From: Leucobacter tardus
GTDB lineage: Bacteria > Actinomycetota > Actinomycetes > Actinomycetales > Microbacteriaceae
Reading direction: 5' to 3'
DNA length: 64,000 nt
Assembly (NCBI RefSeq): GCF_017583045.1
Contig: NZ_JAGFBF010000006.1
Span: 120,152-184,151, forward strand
A model generated the notes under the pieces. That model saw only the letters and a program-made list of their open reading frames with translations. It was not told the DNA's origin and did not search any database. Both the position numbers and the translations under genes were made by a program. Of the stretch, positions 46,579-55,967 are shown one piece after another (the stretch's first letter is position 1; each line of letters begins with the position of its first letter).

Positions 46579-47590
46579 CTCCGCCGCACCCGCAGCCCCC
46601 GCACCGTTCCACGTCGTGCGCGCCACCGTGACCGCCGTCGAGCGCGTCTCGCCGGTCTTCGTGCGCATCACGTTCGGCGGTCCCAGCCTCGCGGCGTTCG
46701 GCACGCCCGGACGCACCCTCGACCAGCGGATCAAGCTCATCTTCCCCGCCGCGTCCGGCGCGCTCCCCGAGCTCTCCGCCTCGGAGAACCATTGGTACCC
46801 GGCGTGGCTCGCCCTGCCCGAAGCGGAGCGCGGCAGCATGCGCACCTACTCGATCCGTCATCTCACGGTGGCGGAAGACAGCTCGACCACGGTCGCCGTC
46901 GACTTCGTACTGCACCTGGAACCCGGCGGCACGGGCCCGGCCTCGACCTGGGCGAGCCGCGCCGCGGTCGGTGATGAACTGCTCGTGGTCGGCCCGAGGC
47001 GCGGTCGATTCGACGGCGGCGGCATCGAGTACGATCCGGGTCAGGCGCGTGAGGTGATGCTCGTCGGCGACGAGACGGCCGCGCCGGCCATCGCCCGCAT
47101 CCTCGAAGACGGTGCCGGGTCGCTGAGCGCCGCGGACGGCGGTTCGGGCCCAGCGGCCGGCACCGCCCACGTGCCGAATCGCGGCATCGCCTGCATCGAG
47201 GTGCCCTCCACCGATGACATCCTGCCCATCGACGCCCCCGAAGGCTTCGAGGTGCGCTGGCTGGTTCGCGGCGACTCGGCTCCCGGATCGCAGCTGTTCG
47301 ACGCTGTCATCGCCGAGGTCGGTGACGCTCCCGCTCCGGTCGAGGAGGATCCGGTGCTCGCCGCCGATCCCGACTACATGCCGTGGGAGACGCCGCAGTA
47401 CTCGCAGCTCGGCGAGCAGATCGTCGACCCATCGGAGCGCGCCGACGCCACCGAGCGCTACTACTGGATCGCCGGCGAGAGCCGCGTGGTCACCACCCTG
47501 CGCCGACACCTCGTGAAGGGCCTCGGCGTCGACCGCTCGCAGGTCGCGTTCATGGGGTACTGGAAGCAGGGCGTCTCGATGCGCGGCTGA
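46568..47590 (+). CDS. Siderophore-interacting protein (long form)
   Basis: 340 residues. FAD/NAD(P)H-dependent cytoplasmic reductase of the SIP/ViuB family. Motifs: MRTYSIRH (RxYS FAD contact), WASRAAVGDELLVVGP, an internal acidic insert (about residues 250-285), WIAGESRVVTTLRRHLV and the C-terminal MGYWKQG. Product of the last gene in the siderophore operon, it should release iron from the imported complex. It is about 90 residues longer than the paralogue at 11503-12261. The stop is 7 bp from the convergent DyP gene, with no terminator between. Confidence 0.92.
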   Translation: MSADSAAPAAPAPFHVVRATVTAVERVSPVFVRITFGGPSLAAFGTPGRTLDQRIKLIFPAASGALPELSASENHWYPAWLALPEAERGSMRTYSIRHLTVAEDSSTTVAVDFVLHLEPGGTGPASTWASRAAVGDELLVVGPRRGRFDGGGIEYDPGQAREVMLVGDETAAPAIARILEDGAGSLSAADGGSGPAAGTAHVPNRGIACIEVPSTDDILPIDAPEGFEVRWLVRGDSAPGSQLFDAVIAEVGDAPAPVEEDPVLAADPDYMPWETPQYSQLGEQIVDPSERADATERYYWIAGESRVVTTLRRHLVKGLGVDRSQVAFMGYWKQGVSMRG

Positions 47591-47597
47591 CCGCGCC

Positions 47598-48872
47598 CTA
47601 CCCCGTGAGGGAGGCGCCGAGGGTCTCCCCGGCCGCGAACCCCGGCAGCATGGCGAAGACCGCCGAGCCCGTGTGGGTCACCCACTCGTTGAGCATGTCC
47701 ATCTCGTCGAGGCGCTGCTGGATCGGCACGAACTGCCGGTACGGGTCGCGCTGATAGCACGCGAACAGCAGGCCGGCCTCGGTGCCGTCGTCGTAGTTCA
47801 CGGCGCGGCGGAAGATGCGCTCGTCCGGATCGGTCGAGTGCGCCCGGCGCGCGTGCGCCGCCATCGGAATGACCTTCAGTCCGAGCGGGGTCGTCGCCTC
47901 GAAATCGATCGGAGTGTGCTCGTCCCCGCCGGTGAGCGGCGCACCGTCGTCGAGCGTGCGCCCGATCGTGATCTCACGGCCCGGGCGATCGATCTGGTCC
48001 CAGGTGTCGAGCTCCATGCGGATCCGGCGGAGCACGAGGGCCGTGCCTCCGGACATCCAGCCCCCGTCCGCGCCGATCCAGACGAGCGGATCGAAGTCCT
48101 CCTCATCGGGGTGCGGATTCACGGTGCCATCGACCTGACCCATGAGATTGCGCATGGTCGTGCCGTCGGCCTCGGATCCGCGCGCCTGCCTGAACCCCTG
48201 CTGGGTCCAGTGGTGCTCGGCGAACCCGGTGAGGTCGCGGTGGATCATTCGCGCCGCGTGAGCGAGCGGCAGCGGATCGTCGGCCTGCAGCAGGATGAGC
48301 AGGTCGCCGTCGCCGTACCGGTCGTCGAGCCGATCCTCGGCGAAGGCAGGAAGCGGCTTCAGCCACTCGGGCCGCCGTGAGGGGTCGACGCGATCCACGA
48401 GCCCCGCGCCGACGCCGACCGTCACGCTGAGCCGCGACGGGCGCGCGGCGAGTTCGGGTTCGGGGTCGGCGAGGGGCGCCGCACCCGACGCGAGTCCCTC
48501 GATGTCCTCGGTCAGGATCCGGAAGAGGCGCCGGACGCCGTCCGCGTCCACCTCGGGGCGGAGGCGATACGCGACGTACCGCGCGTGCGCCGTCGAGGGC
48601 GTGGTGATGCCGGCCTGGTGTGCGCCGTGGCAGGGCAGCGCCTCGCCGCCGAACCCCGGCAGGTCGCCTCCGGCTCCCGCCGAGCGGATCGACCCGTCGT
48701 CCGACGGCACGGCGGAGCCGGGATTCGGACGCAGTGCCGTGAAGCCCGCGGCCGACCCCAGTCCCAGGATCGCGCCGATGCCGGCGCCGGCCGCGCCCCC
48801 GGTAAGGAGGGCGCGGCGGCTCATGCCGCGGCGGGGTTCCTGATCGGAACCGGTCTCGGGGGTGTCCGTCAT
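47598..48872 (-). CDS. Tat-exported DyP-type haem peroxidase
   Basis: 424 residues. The N-terminus has a Tat-type signal (MSRRALLTG followed by a Gly/Ala-rich helix), so it should be exported folded with haem. DyP features are the MGQVDGT motif (GxxDG with distal Asp), the region AHARRAHSTDPDERIFRRAV with the likely proximal His and Arg, and LLFACYQRDPYRQFVPIQQRL plus GSAVFAMLPG, typical of the EfeB/DtpA (class A) group. Such enzymes oxidise substrates with H2O2. Coupled to the PepSY gene by ATGA. Confidence 0.93.
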   Translation of the reverse strand: MTDTPETGSDQEPRRGMSRRALLTGGAAGAGIGAILGLGSAAGFTALRPNPGSAVPSDDGSIRSAGAGGDLPGFGGEALPCHGAHQAGITTPSTAHARYVAYRLRPEVDADGVRRLFRILTEDIEGLASGAAPLADPEPELAARPSRLSVTVGVGAGLVDRVDPSRRPEWLKPLPAFAEDRLDDRYGDGDLLILLQADDPLPLAHAARMIHRDLTGFAEHHWTQQGFRQARGSEADGTTMRNLMGQVDGTVNPHPDEEDFDPLVWIGADGGWMSGGTALVLRRIRMELDTWDQIDRPGREITIGRTLDDGAPLTGGDEHTPIDFEATTPLGLKVIPMAAHARRAHSTDPDERIFRRAVNYDDGTEAGLLFACYQRDPYRQFVPIQQRLDEMDMLNEWVTHTGSAVFAMLPGFAAGETLGASLTG

Positions 48873-50332
48873 GACCGCACCTCCTGCCGTCGGCGCTGCA
48901 CGAACCCGATGAGCACATCGAGCACGACGAACGCTGCGAGCGTGTATCCGACGAGGGGGAGGAACAGGCCGACGGCGAGCGCCCCCGCGATGACGGCGAC
49001 GATCCCCCACCACGGCGCCCCGCGCAGCACTCCGCGTGCCGGAGGCGTGCCCGGTGCGAAGCGCGCAGCACGGGTCGGCCGCCGGCGCCACCACATCACG
49101 TAGCCGAGCACGGTCAGCGTCGCGATGCCCGCGGCGAGCAGTACGAGTGCGATCTGATTGGGCAGCCCGAACATCGACCCCATGTGCAGATCGATGCCCC
49201 AGCGGCTGAGCTTCGCGGGCATCGAGAAGTCGGCGAAGTCCACGCGGTCGACCACCGTGAGCGTCGTCCCGTCGATCGCGACCGAGTCGACCTCGGTCGG
49301 GTAGCTCCGCTGAATCTCCTGCACCACCCACGCGGTGCCCGGCTCCGCCGGCGGCCTGATCTCGACGAGCCCCGAGTTCACGTTCTCGCGCTGCGCGACC
49401 GTGAGCACCGACCCGAACGTCGCCGGGTTCGCCGAGGCGACCTCGGCATCGTCCTCCGTTGTCGGAGCCGCGCCGCCGTGATGGTGGGCGTGCTCGTCGG
49501 GGGCCGGTTCGGACCCGTCGAGACTCGTGCTCACGGCCGGCGTCTGCCAGCCGAGCGCGGTGCGCAGCTCGCTCACGCTCGCCCCGCCGAACTGGGACCA
49601 CGTGATCCCGGTCGCCGACAGGAACAGTGCGCCGATCGCGACCCAGAGACCGATCGAGGTGTGCCAGCTGCGGGCTTTGCGGTACCCGGTGTAGCCGCGC
49701 TGCGGACGGATCATGTCGCGCTTCGTCCGCGACTTCCGAAAACGCGTCACCCAGAGCGCGAGTCCGGCCACCGCGACGATGCCGAGCCACGAGGCCGCCA
49801 GTTCGCTGTACCAGCGTCCCACGTCTCCGAGGTGGAGACTGCGGTGCAGCTGATCGATCCAGGTGCGCATCGGCAGCGCACCGCTCGTGCCGTACGTCGT
49901 GAGGTCACCGCGGATCTCCCCCGTCGACGGATCCACGAAGACGGTCCGCGACTCGCTCTCGCCGAGAGCGGGGTCCGCGAACATGACGCGCGTCGTATCC
50001 CCGGGCTCCGGGGCGGGTCGCACGGCGGTCAGGGTTCCCTCGTCACCGACGCGGGTCTCGGCGGCGACGATCTGATCGGTGAGACTCACCGTCTGCGCAT
50101 CGCTCGACGCCTCGAGCTGGTCGGCGTACACGACCTTCTCGATCGCCGGGGTGAGCGCGTAGAGCCCGCCCGAGACTGCGGCGACGATGATGAACGGACC
50201 GACGAGGATCCCGGCGAAGAAGTGCAGGCGCAGCAGGAGGGCGGCGAACCACCCGCGCTGCGCGCGCCGCGGTGACGGCGCAGTCGGTGAGCCGGGACTC
50301 GGCGCCGACTCGCGTGCGATGGTCGACGTCAT
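48869..50332 (-). CDS. PepSY-associated transmembrane protein (reductase/haem-linked type)
   Basis: 487 residues. Four main transmembrane regions: LHFFAGILVGPFIIVAAVSGGLYALTP at the start (PepSY-TM), ASWLGIVAVAGLALWV, TSIGLWVAIGALFLSATG, and a C-terminal cluster of three. PepSY-like extracellular segments lie between, and a His-rich loop (DEHAHHHGG) precedes the second half. Conserved His in LHRSLHLGD and HTSIG could bind haem. These proteins are thought to move electrons or handle siderophore/metal. It lies between DyP and PCu(A)C genes with 4-bp overlaps at both ends. Confidence 0.88.
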   Translation of the reverse strand: MTSTIARESAPSPGSPTAPSPRRAQRGWFAALLLRLHFFAGILVGPFIIVAAVSGGLYALTPAIEKVVYADQLEASSDAQTVSLTDQIVAAETRVGDEGTLTAVRPAPEPGDTTRVMFADPALGESESRTVFVDPSTGEIRGDLTTYGTSGALPMRTWIDQLHRSLHLGDVGRWYSELAASWLGIVAVAGLALWVTRFRKSRTKRDMIRPQRGYTGYRKARSWHTSIGLWVAIGALFLSATGITWSQFGGASVSELRTALGWQTPAVSTSLDGSEPAPDEHAHHHGGAAPTTEDDAEVASANPATFGSVLTVAQRENVNSGLVEIRPPAEPGTAWVVQEIQRSYPTEVDSVAIDGTTLTVVDRVDFADFSMPAKLSRWGIDLHMGSMFGLPNQIALVLLAAGIATLTVLGYVMWWRRRPTRAARFAPGTPPARGVLRGAPWWGIVAVIAGALAVGLFLPLVGYTLAAFVVLDVLIGFVQRRRQEVRS

Positions 50333-50940
50333 GAGTCGCCGTGCTCGTCGTGCGCGGCGTCGTCGTGGCTCATGTCGTCGTGGCCCATGTCGCTGTGGTC
50401 CATGTCGTCGCCCTCGCCTGGTTCGTACTCTTCGTTCGCCCCGGCGTAGTCCTTCGCAAGGGCGTCGAACTCCAGGGTCGAGTCGTCCGAGAAGCGCAGC
50501 GTGAAAGTGACATCGTCACCGGCGAGCACCGGCTCGGGCAGCTCCATGAGCATGATGTGGTTGCCGGCGGGCGAGAGCTCGAGGGTACCGTTCGCGGGGA
50601 TCGTGAAACCGCTCTCGACCTCGCGCATGACGGATTGGCCCGCCTCGTTCTCGAGCGTCTCGTGCAGTTCGAGCGTCGGCGAGGCGTCCGACTCGACCGA
50701 GACGACGGTGACGTCCGCGTCCGACTCGTTGGCGAGGGTGCCGAACGCGGCGGTCATGCCGTCGTCGCCGGTCTTCACCCACGCGCCCTCGATCGTCACC
50801 GCGTCGGCGGCGGGGGTGGGCTCGGCGTCGGCCGCCGTGGCGCAGCCGGCAAGAGCGAATACGGCCGAGCCGGCCAGCAGGAGCGAGGTGAAGCGGGCGC
50901 CGCGTGCACGGCGGCGCGATGATGCAGTGATATTCGTCAA
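50329..50940 (-). CDS. PCu(A)C-type copper chaperone lipoprotein with His/Met tail
   Basis: About 203 residues from a TTG at 50940 with AAGG 8 nt upstream; a GTG at 50958 is an alternative start. Lipobox FALAGC. The core is the PCu(A)C fold: LELHETLENEAGQSVMREVES and AGNHIMLMEL supply the Cu(I)-binding H...M...HxM set. The C-terminus adds an unusual 32-residue acidic tail rich in His and Met (DMDHSDMGHDDMSHDD region), a likely second copper site. In other actinobacteria such proteins feed copper to cuproenzymes outside the membrane. Confidence 0.85.
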   Translation of the reverse strand: MTNITASSRRRARGARFTSLLLAGSAVFALAGCATAADAEPTPAADAVTIEGAWVKTGDDGMTAAFGTLANESDADVTVVSVESDASPTLELHETLENEAGQSVMREVESGFTIPANGTLELSPAGNHIMLMELPEPVLAGDDVTFTLRFSDDSTLEFDALAKDYAGANEEYEPGEGDDMDHSDMGHDDMSHDDAAHDEHGDS

Positions 50941-50990
50941 GGTGAGTGCCTTTCGCACGGATTCCGGCCGTCGCCGCAGCGCGGCCGGCA

Positions 50991-51017
50991 CCGGTCGACT
51001 CCGAGGGAGTCGGCCGG
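50991..51017. terminator. Hairpin upstream of the PCu(A)C gene
   Basis: 12-bp arms CCGGTCGACTCC / GGAGTCGGCCGG (one wobble pair) with a 3-nt loop lie about 80 nt after the stop of the membrane gene at 51100. It could terminate or attenuate that transcript. Confidence 0.5.
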
Positions 51018-51099
51018 CAGGAGAATATGAAGGTCCGTGTGAAACGCGTCGCGTCGTGCGTGACTGTGGAGCGCTGCCGAACAGCGCGGGGTCACCGGC

Positions 51100-51747
51100 T
51101 CAGCTGCAGAGCGCGAACGCGTCTCGCGCACGCGCGGGCGGGCCGCGGCGCACCTGGACGGTCGCCACTTCTCGGGTGAGCACCGTCCAGCCGGGTGCCG
51201 TCGCCGTCGCGGTCGTACGCCGGGGCTGCGCCTCGGCCAGCGGGGCGATGCGCGGGGTCTGCACGGGCAGGGCGAACCAGTGCCGCAACCAGCCGGCGAC
51301 TCGAGCGAGACGCTCGAGACTGCGCTCGCCGCGGTGCAGCACCGCGACCGTGATCGCGGCGCCGATGAGGTGCCACGCCCACATGCCAGCATCCGCCTGC
51401 ACGGCGGCCATCGTGCCGTCCGTGGCGATCGCCGGCATCGTCGCGTGGTGCGCGTGCGGCGAGACGGGCACTGCGTCGGTGGCGGTCGAAACCGTCGGCG
51501 TGCCGATCACGAAGAGGGTGTGGAAGAGCGTCTGGCTCGCGCCCACCGCGATGGACAGGCGCCCGAGCGAGAGACGTCGCCCCGCGAGCAGCGTGCACAC
51601 GAAGAGCGAGAGCACCAGCGGCACCGCGATGCCGAGCAGCGCGGGCATGTCACCGCCGCCCACGATGTGCGAGAAGAGCGCCACGAAGGTCGCCACGAGC
51701 GCTGAGAGGGCGCCTCGCGTCAGCATCGGAGCGCGGGAGGATTCCAC
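51100..51747 (-). CDS. His-rich small membrane protein at the head of the copper/DyP operon
   Basis: 215 residues with about five hydrophobic segments and a His/Met-rich external loop (SPHAHHATMPAIATDGTM) followed by ADAGMWAWHLIGAAIT. I do not recognise a named family. It is transcribed towards the PCu(A)C-PepSY-DyP genes; a 108-bp gap with a hairpin separates them. The GTG at 51747 may be leaderless (GATACT lies 7-8 nt upstream); an ATG at 51726 is an alternative. Role in metal movement is inferred from the His/Met loop and neighbours. Confidence 0.65.
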   Translation of the reverse strand: MESSRAPMLTRGALSALVATFVALFSHIVGGGDMPALLGIAVPLVLSLFVCTLLAGRRLSLGRLSIAVGASQTLFHTLFVIGTPTVSTATDAVPVSPHAHHATMPAIATDGTMAAVQADAGMWAWHLIGAAITVAVLHRGERSLERLARVAGWLRHWFALPVQTPRIAPLAEAQPRRTTATATAPGWTVLTREVATVQVRRGPPARARDAFALCS

Positions 51748-51819
51748 AGCATTCAGTATCGCAGATGCGACGGGTCGCCGCGGACCGGCGACGGGTCCGG
51801 TCGGATCGGGCCGGCAGGC

Positions 51820-52707
51820 CTAGACGCGGTCGACGGCGGGGTTGAAGCGGAACCCCTCCCACAGCTTGCGGATCATCCGCCGCTGCAGCTTGCCGGCGAC
51901 CCGCCCGCGGCGCATGCCCACGACCACCTGCGCGGCGAAGAGCAGGAAGTGCGGCAGCGAGCGGTGGTGCCGCTGGTACGAGGCCTGGTTGCGCACGCCG
52001 TAGGCGAACTTCCATGCATTGCTCTCGTCGATCATGCCGAAGTTCACGCCCTGGTTGACACCCATGTCGTGGACCGTGACGCTGTCGAGCACCTGCACGC
52101 CCGGGGTCTCGCGGGTGATGCGGAGGGTGTACTCCGCGTCATCGAACCAGATGAAGTACTCCTTGAACGGGAGCCCGAACGTCTCGAGCACCCACCGCGG
52201 GATGAGCACCGACACGAAGGAGCACTGCTCCACCATGACGCTGTTCTGACCTTTCACCAGCAGGCGGCCCCAGTCCCAGGTGGGGGCGGGGTTGTTCATC
52301 TCGCAGATGGCGCCGTCGGTGAAGACGACCACGGAGCAGGCGAACGGCACCGGCGCGCCGAGCTCGTCCGAGGCCGCCGAGAGGCCGGAGAGGAGACGCT
52401 CGAGCGCTTCGGGTTCGGGGTAGCCGTCGTCGTCCATGATCCAGACGAAGTCCGCGCCGAGCTCGTACCCGCGCCGCATCCCCGCGGAGAATCCGCCGGC
52501 GCCTCCGGTGTTCGTCGGCAGCGAGACGACGTCGACCGGGATCGAGCTCTCGACGGTGGCGAGGTACTCGCCCGTGCCATCGGTGGAGGCGTTGTCCACG
52601 ATCACGAGGTGCGTCGGAGCGGTGCTCTGCGCCTCGATGGCGGCGATGACCTTCTTGAGCTTCGCGAGCCGGTTGAAGGTGACGATGACTGCGGCTACCC
52701 CTGCCAT
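51820..52707 (-). CDS. GT2 galactofuranosyltransferase-like protein (GlfT-type)
   Basis: 295 residues from an ATG at 52707. Family-2 fold: VAAVIVTFNRLAKL, IVDNASTDGTGEYL, GGAGGFSAGMRRGYELG, IMDDDGYPEPEAL (DDD metal site) and EYFIWFDDAEYTLR, the last very close to galactofuranosyltransferases such as mycobacterial GlfT2. It has a paralogue with the same motifs at 62786-63772. The UDP-galactopyranose mutase gene is 8 kb away, so UDP-Galf is a plausible donor. It overlaps the upstream GT4 gene by 13 bp. Confidence 0.85.
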   Translation of the reverse strand: MAGVAAVIVTFNRLAKLKKVIAAIEAQSTAPTHLVIVDNASTDGTGEYLATVESSIPVDVVSLPTNTGGAGGFSAGMRRGYELGADFVWIMDDDGYPEPEALERLLSGLSAASDELGAPVPFACSVVVFTDGAICEMNNPAPTWDWGRLLVKGQNSVMVEQCSFVSVLIPRWVLETFGLPFKEYFIWFDDAEYTLRITRETPGVQVLDSVTVHDMGVNQGVNFGMIDESNAWKFAYGVRNQASYQRHHRSLPHFLLFAAQVVVGMRRGRVAGKLQRRMIRKLWEGFRFNPAVDRV

Positions 52708-54317
52708 TGTGCGAACTGCTCCTTCATCATGTGGTGTGCGTCGTCGTGGCGCGCGAACGCGGCGACGCGATCGCGCTGCGCGGCCCAGGCGGACTCCCGC
52801 TCGGACTCGGATGCGGCGAGACGGCGGATCTCGGCTTCGGCGCGCCTGGAGAACGGTCCGCCGGGTCGCGGCAGCAGGAGCGGGCCCTGCACGATGGTGC
52901 GCTGCGAGCCGACGTCTGCGGAGAGCACGGGCACTCCAGCGGCGACCGCTTCGAACGTGGTGAGCGTGAGCCCCTCGTTGATCGAGGTGACGACGAGGAG
53001 GTCGCTGTCGGCGAGCGTCTGCGCGACGGGCACGTCTTCGAAGCGCTGCTCCACGACGTCGTGCAAGCGGTACCGTTCGAGGAGCGCCGTGACGAGCGGT
53101 GCGAGCTCGCCGTCGCCGTGCAGGATCGCGCGGATCGGCACGCCGGCCCGCACGAGGCGATGCACGAGCGTCAGGAAGACGTCCGGCCGCTTCTGCCGCG
53201 ACAGACGACCGACGTACGCGATGGTGAAGACGCGGTCGGCCGTGCGCGGCGCGAACTCCCGGGCGGCGTCGACGGTGAGCGCCGTGAGCGGGGCCATGGT
53301 GATCGCAGCGGGATCGATGCCCTGCACCTCGGTCAACCAGCGGTCGAGTTCGGGCGAGATCGTGTGGTGCCGGTCGATGCACTCGTCGAAGCGGACGGCG
53401 AGTCCGGGGTAGCCGCCGCCGAGGTACTCGACGATGTGCAGGGAGTCGACCACGGGCACCTCGGGGCGCCACGCGCGCAGGAACGGCAGGGCCCGGTAGA
53501 GCCAGTAGCTGTGGTGCACGACGACGCCGCGGAGGTCGAAGTTCTCGACGACGGCGCGGAGCAGATCGGGATCCTGCGGCGGCTCCGAGCCGTCGAAGCT
53601 CGTGGTCACCACGACGCAGTCGGCGAGTTCGGGGCGCGTGAGCCACGGGTGGACGGAGTTCTGATCGGTGACGACGACGGGCAGGAAGCCCTGATCCTTC
53701 GCCATCTGCACCGTCTCGATCGCCCATCGCTCGGCTCCGCCGGTCTGCAACCAGTGCAGGCCGAAGAGGATCGCGGGGCGCGCTCCCTCTGGTGCCGCGG
53801 CCGCCGGCGTCGCATCGGCGACCGCACCAGCGATCTCCGCATTCTCGGGACCGTTGGGGTAGCGCGGCAGCGGCGCGGAGATGGCGCGCTCGCGACGTCC
53901 CATGATGACCTCGCGCGCACGGTCCAGCACGGTCGGCGCGGTCCGCTCGAGCGCGCGGTACACGCGGCGGGCGGGTGAGAGCGGCGCGACCGGACGCGTC
54001 GTGGCGGGGGTGGCGTCGGGGTGTCCGATCCGGATCTGGCGCACCATCGCGGAGCCGGGAGGTGTCGACCCCGTTCCGACCGCTCGACTCTGCACGCGCA
54101 ACGTGAACTGCGGATCGGCATCGGTCGCGTCGATGGTCGCCAGGGGCACCTGCGTGAGGTCGCCGATCGATACTCCGACGGTGAACGCCTCACCGGGCGA
54201 GCGGAGCGCGTGGAGCGCGAGGATCCCGTCGAGCTGAGCGCGCTGCAGGTCGGTGAGCCGGTCGAGGGCGTCCGCGGATCCCGATTCGGGGGTCACCCGG
54301 GTCAGCTCCTGCTGCAT
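52695..54317 (-). CDS. GT4 glycosyltransferase with N-terminal extension
   Basis: 540 residues. The catalytic GT-B part spans about residues 180-520: HWLQTGGAERWAIETV, the acceptor loop DSLHIVEYLGGGYPGLA, VFTIAYVGRLSRQKRP, and the EX7E motif in SINEGLTLTTFEAVAAGVPVLSADVG (both Glu visible; split in TLTT). The first 180 residues are not typical of GT4 proteins and include a Ser/Pro/Arg-rich region; they may bind a partner. Coupled to the GlfT-like gene; probably acts in the same polymer pathway. Confidence 0.85.
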   Translation of the reverse strand: MQQELTRVTPESGSADALDRLTDLQRAQLDGILALHALRSPGEAFTVGVSIGDLTQVPLATIDATDADPQFTLRVQSRAVGTGSTPPGSAMVRQIRIGHPDATPATTRPVAPLSPARRVYRALERTAPTVLDRAREVIMGRRERAISAPLPRYPNGPENAEIAGAVADATPAAAAPEGARPAILFGLHWLQTGGAERWAIETVQMAKDQGFLPVVVTDQNSVHPWLTRPELADCVVVTTSFDGSEPPQDPDLLRAVVENFDLRGVVVHHSYWLYRALPFLRAWRPEVPVVDSLHIVEYLGGGYPGLAVRFDECIDRHHTISPELDRWLTEVQGIDPAAITMAPLTALTVDAAREFAPRTADRVFTIAYVGRLSRQKRPDVFLTLVHRLVRAGVPIRAILHGDGELAPLVTALLERYRLHDVVEQRFEDVPVAQTLADSDLLVVTSINEGLTLTTFEAVAAGVPVLSADVGSQRTIVQGPLLLPRPGGPFSRRAEAEIRRLAASESERESAWAAQRDRVAAFARHDDAHHMMKEQFAQWQG

Positions 54318-54360
54318 GCCCCTCCCCTCGCCGTGTGCGGGCCTCCCTCATCCTAGAACA

Positions 54361-54404
54361 CCGCGGTGGGGACGGATGCGCGTGCGCACCCGCCCCCACC
54401 GCGG
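54361..54404. terminator. Terminator downstream of glpK
   Basis: 11-bp arms CCGCGGTGGGG / CCCCACCGCGG with an additional inner stem around GTGCGC, 15 nt past the glpK stop. It can also stop transcription coming towards the GT4 gene on the minus strand. Confidence 0.75.
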
Positions 54405-54419
54405 CTCACTGAATGGGAG

Positions 54420-55934
54420 TTACTTGAGATCCTCATCCACCCAGTCCATCGACTTCGTGACGGCCTTGCGCCACAGCCGAAGCTGCCGGTCGCGCTCGGC
54501 CTCGTCGAGCTCGGGCTCCCAGCGACGGTCCTCCTGCCAGTTCGACGAGAGATCGTCGAGGTCCTTCCAGAAGCCGACCGCGAGACCCGCGGCGTACGCC
54601 GCACCAAGCGCCGTCGTCTCGGCGACGACGGGACGCACCACGGGCACGCCGAGCACATCGGCCTGGAACTGCATGAGCGCGTCGTTCGCGACCATGCCGC
54701 CGTCGACCTTCAGCTCGGCGAGGTCGACTCCGGCGTCCGCGTTCACGGCGTCGAGCACGTCGCGGGTCTGGAAGGCGACGGCCTCCAGCGCGGCCCGGGC
54801 GATGTGCGCCTTGGTGACGTAGCGGGTGAGACCCACGATCGCACCGCGCGCGTCCGGCCGCCAGTACGGTGCGAACAGGCCCGAGAACGCGGGCACGAAG
54901 TACACGCCGCCGTTGTCCTCGACGGTGTCGGCCAGCGCCTCCACCTCGGGAGCCGAGTCGATGATGCCGAGCTGGTCGCGCAGCCACTGGATCAGCGAAC
55001 CGGTCACGGCGATCGACCCCTCGAGCGCGTAGTGGGTCGGCCCGTCGCCCAGCTTGTAGCCAACGGTGGTGAGCAGCCCGTTCTGCGAGCGGATGATCTC
55101 TTCACCGGTCTGGAAGATCAGGAAGCAGCCGGTGCCGTAGGTGTTCTTGCTCTCACCCGCGGTGAACGCCGCCTGCCCGAACGTCGCCGACTGCTGATCG
55201 CCGAGAATGCCCGAGATGGGCGTCTCGCGCAGCAGCGACGAGTCCTCGGCGTATCCGTAGACCTCGGAGGACGACTTGATCTCGGGCAGCATCGAGCGGG
55301 GCACCCCGAACACCTCGAGGATGTCTTCGCGCCACTCGAGGGTCTCGAGGTCCATGAAGAGCGTGCGCGAGGCGTTGGTCACGTCGGTGACGTGGACGCC
55401 CCCGTCGACCCCTCCGGTGAGGTTCCAGAGGACCCAGCTGTCGGTCGTGCCGAACAGGAGGTCGCCGCGGTCGGCCGCTTCCCGCGCGCCATCGACGTTC
55501 TCCAGGATCCAGGCGATCTTCGTACCCGAGAAGTAGGGCGCGAGGGGCAGACCGACGATGTCCTTGAAGCGCTCGACGCCGCCGTCCTCGGCGAGGCGGT
55601 CCACGATGGGCTGCGTGCGGATGTCCTGCCACACGATCGCGTTGTAGACCGGCTTGCCCGTGGTGCGATCCCACACCACGGCGGTCTCGCGCTGGTTGGT
55701 GATGCCGATCGTGGCGATGTCGTGCCGGGTGATGTCGGCGCGTCCGAGTGCGCTGCCGATGACCTCCTGCACGTTCTGCCAGATCTCGGTCGCGTCGTGC
55801 TCGACCCAGCCCGCGTGGGGCATGATCTGCTCGTGCTCCTTCTGGCCGACCGAGACGATCGATCCCGACCGGTCGAAGATGATGGCGCGACTCGATGTCG
55901 TGCCCTGGTCGATTGCGATGACGTACTTCGACAT
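54420..55934 (-). CDS. glpK: Glycerol kinase GlpK
   Basis: 504 residues. FGGY-family kinase: [18 protein letters not shown] at the start (phosphate loop), [32 protein letters not shown], a [13 protein letters not shown] segment and [18 protein letters not shown] at the nucleotide site. It phosphorylates glycerol to glycerol 3-phosphate, which glpD then oxidises. It is the last gene of glpD-glpF-glpK, 33 bp after glpF. Confidence 0.97.
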   Translation of the reverse strand: MSKYVIAIDQGTTSSRAIIFDRSGSIVSVGQKEHEQIMPHAGWVEHDATEIWQNVQEVIGSALGRADITRHDIATIGITNQRETAVVWDRTTGKPVYNAIVWQDIRTQPIVDRLAEDGGVERFKDIVGLPLAPYFSGTKIAWILENVDGAREAADRGDLLFGTTDSWVLWNLTGGVDGGVHVTDVTNASRTLFMDLETLEWREDILEVFGVPRSMLPEIKSSSEVYGYAEDSSLLRETPISGILGDQQSATFGQAAFTAGESKNTYGTGCFLIFQTGEEIIRSQNGLLTTVGYKLGDGPTHYALEGSIAVTGSLIQWLRDQLGIIDSAPEVEALADTVEDNGGVYFVPAFSGLFAPYWRPDARGAIVGLTRYVTKAHIARAALEAVAFQTRDVLDAVNADAGVDLAELKVDGGMVANDALMQFQADVLGVPVVRPVVAETTALGAAYAAGLAVGFWKDLDDLSSNWQEDRRWEPELDEAERDRQLRLWRKAVTKSMDWVDEDLK

Positions 55935-55967
55935 GTTGGTGTACTCCTTCGTCCGTCGTTGGATGGG

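Noticed and set aside
51748..51819. Terminator GGACC/GGTCC between the GT2 gene and the membrane gene
   Set aside because: Arms of only 5 bp and GC-rich surroundings; too weak to list as a feature.
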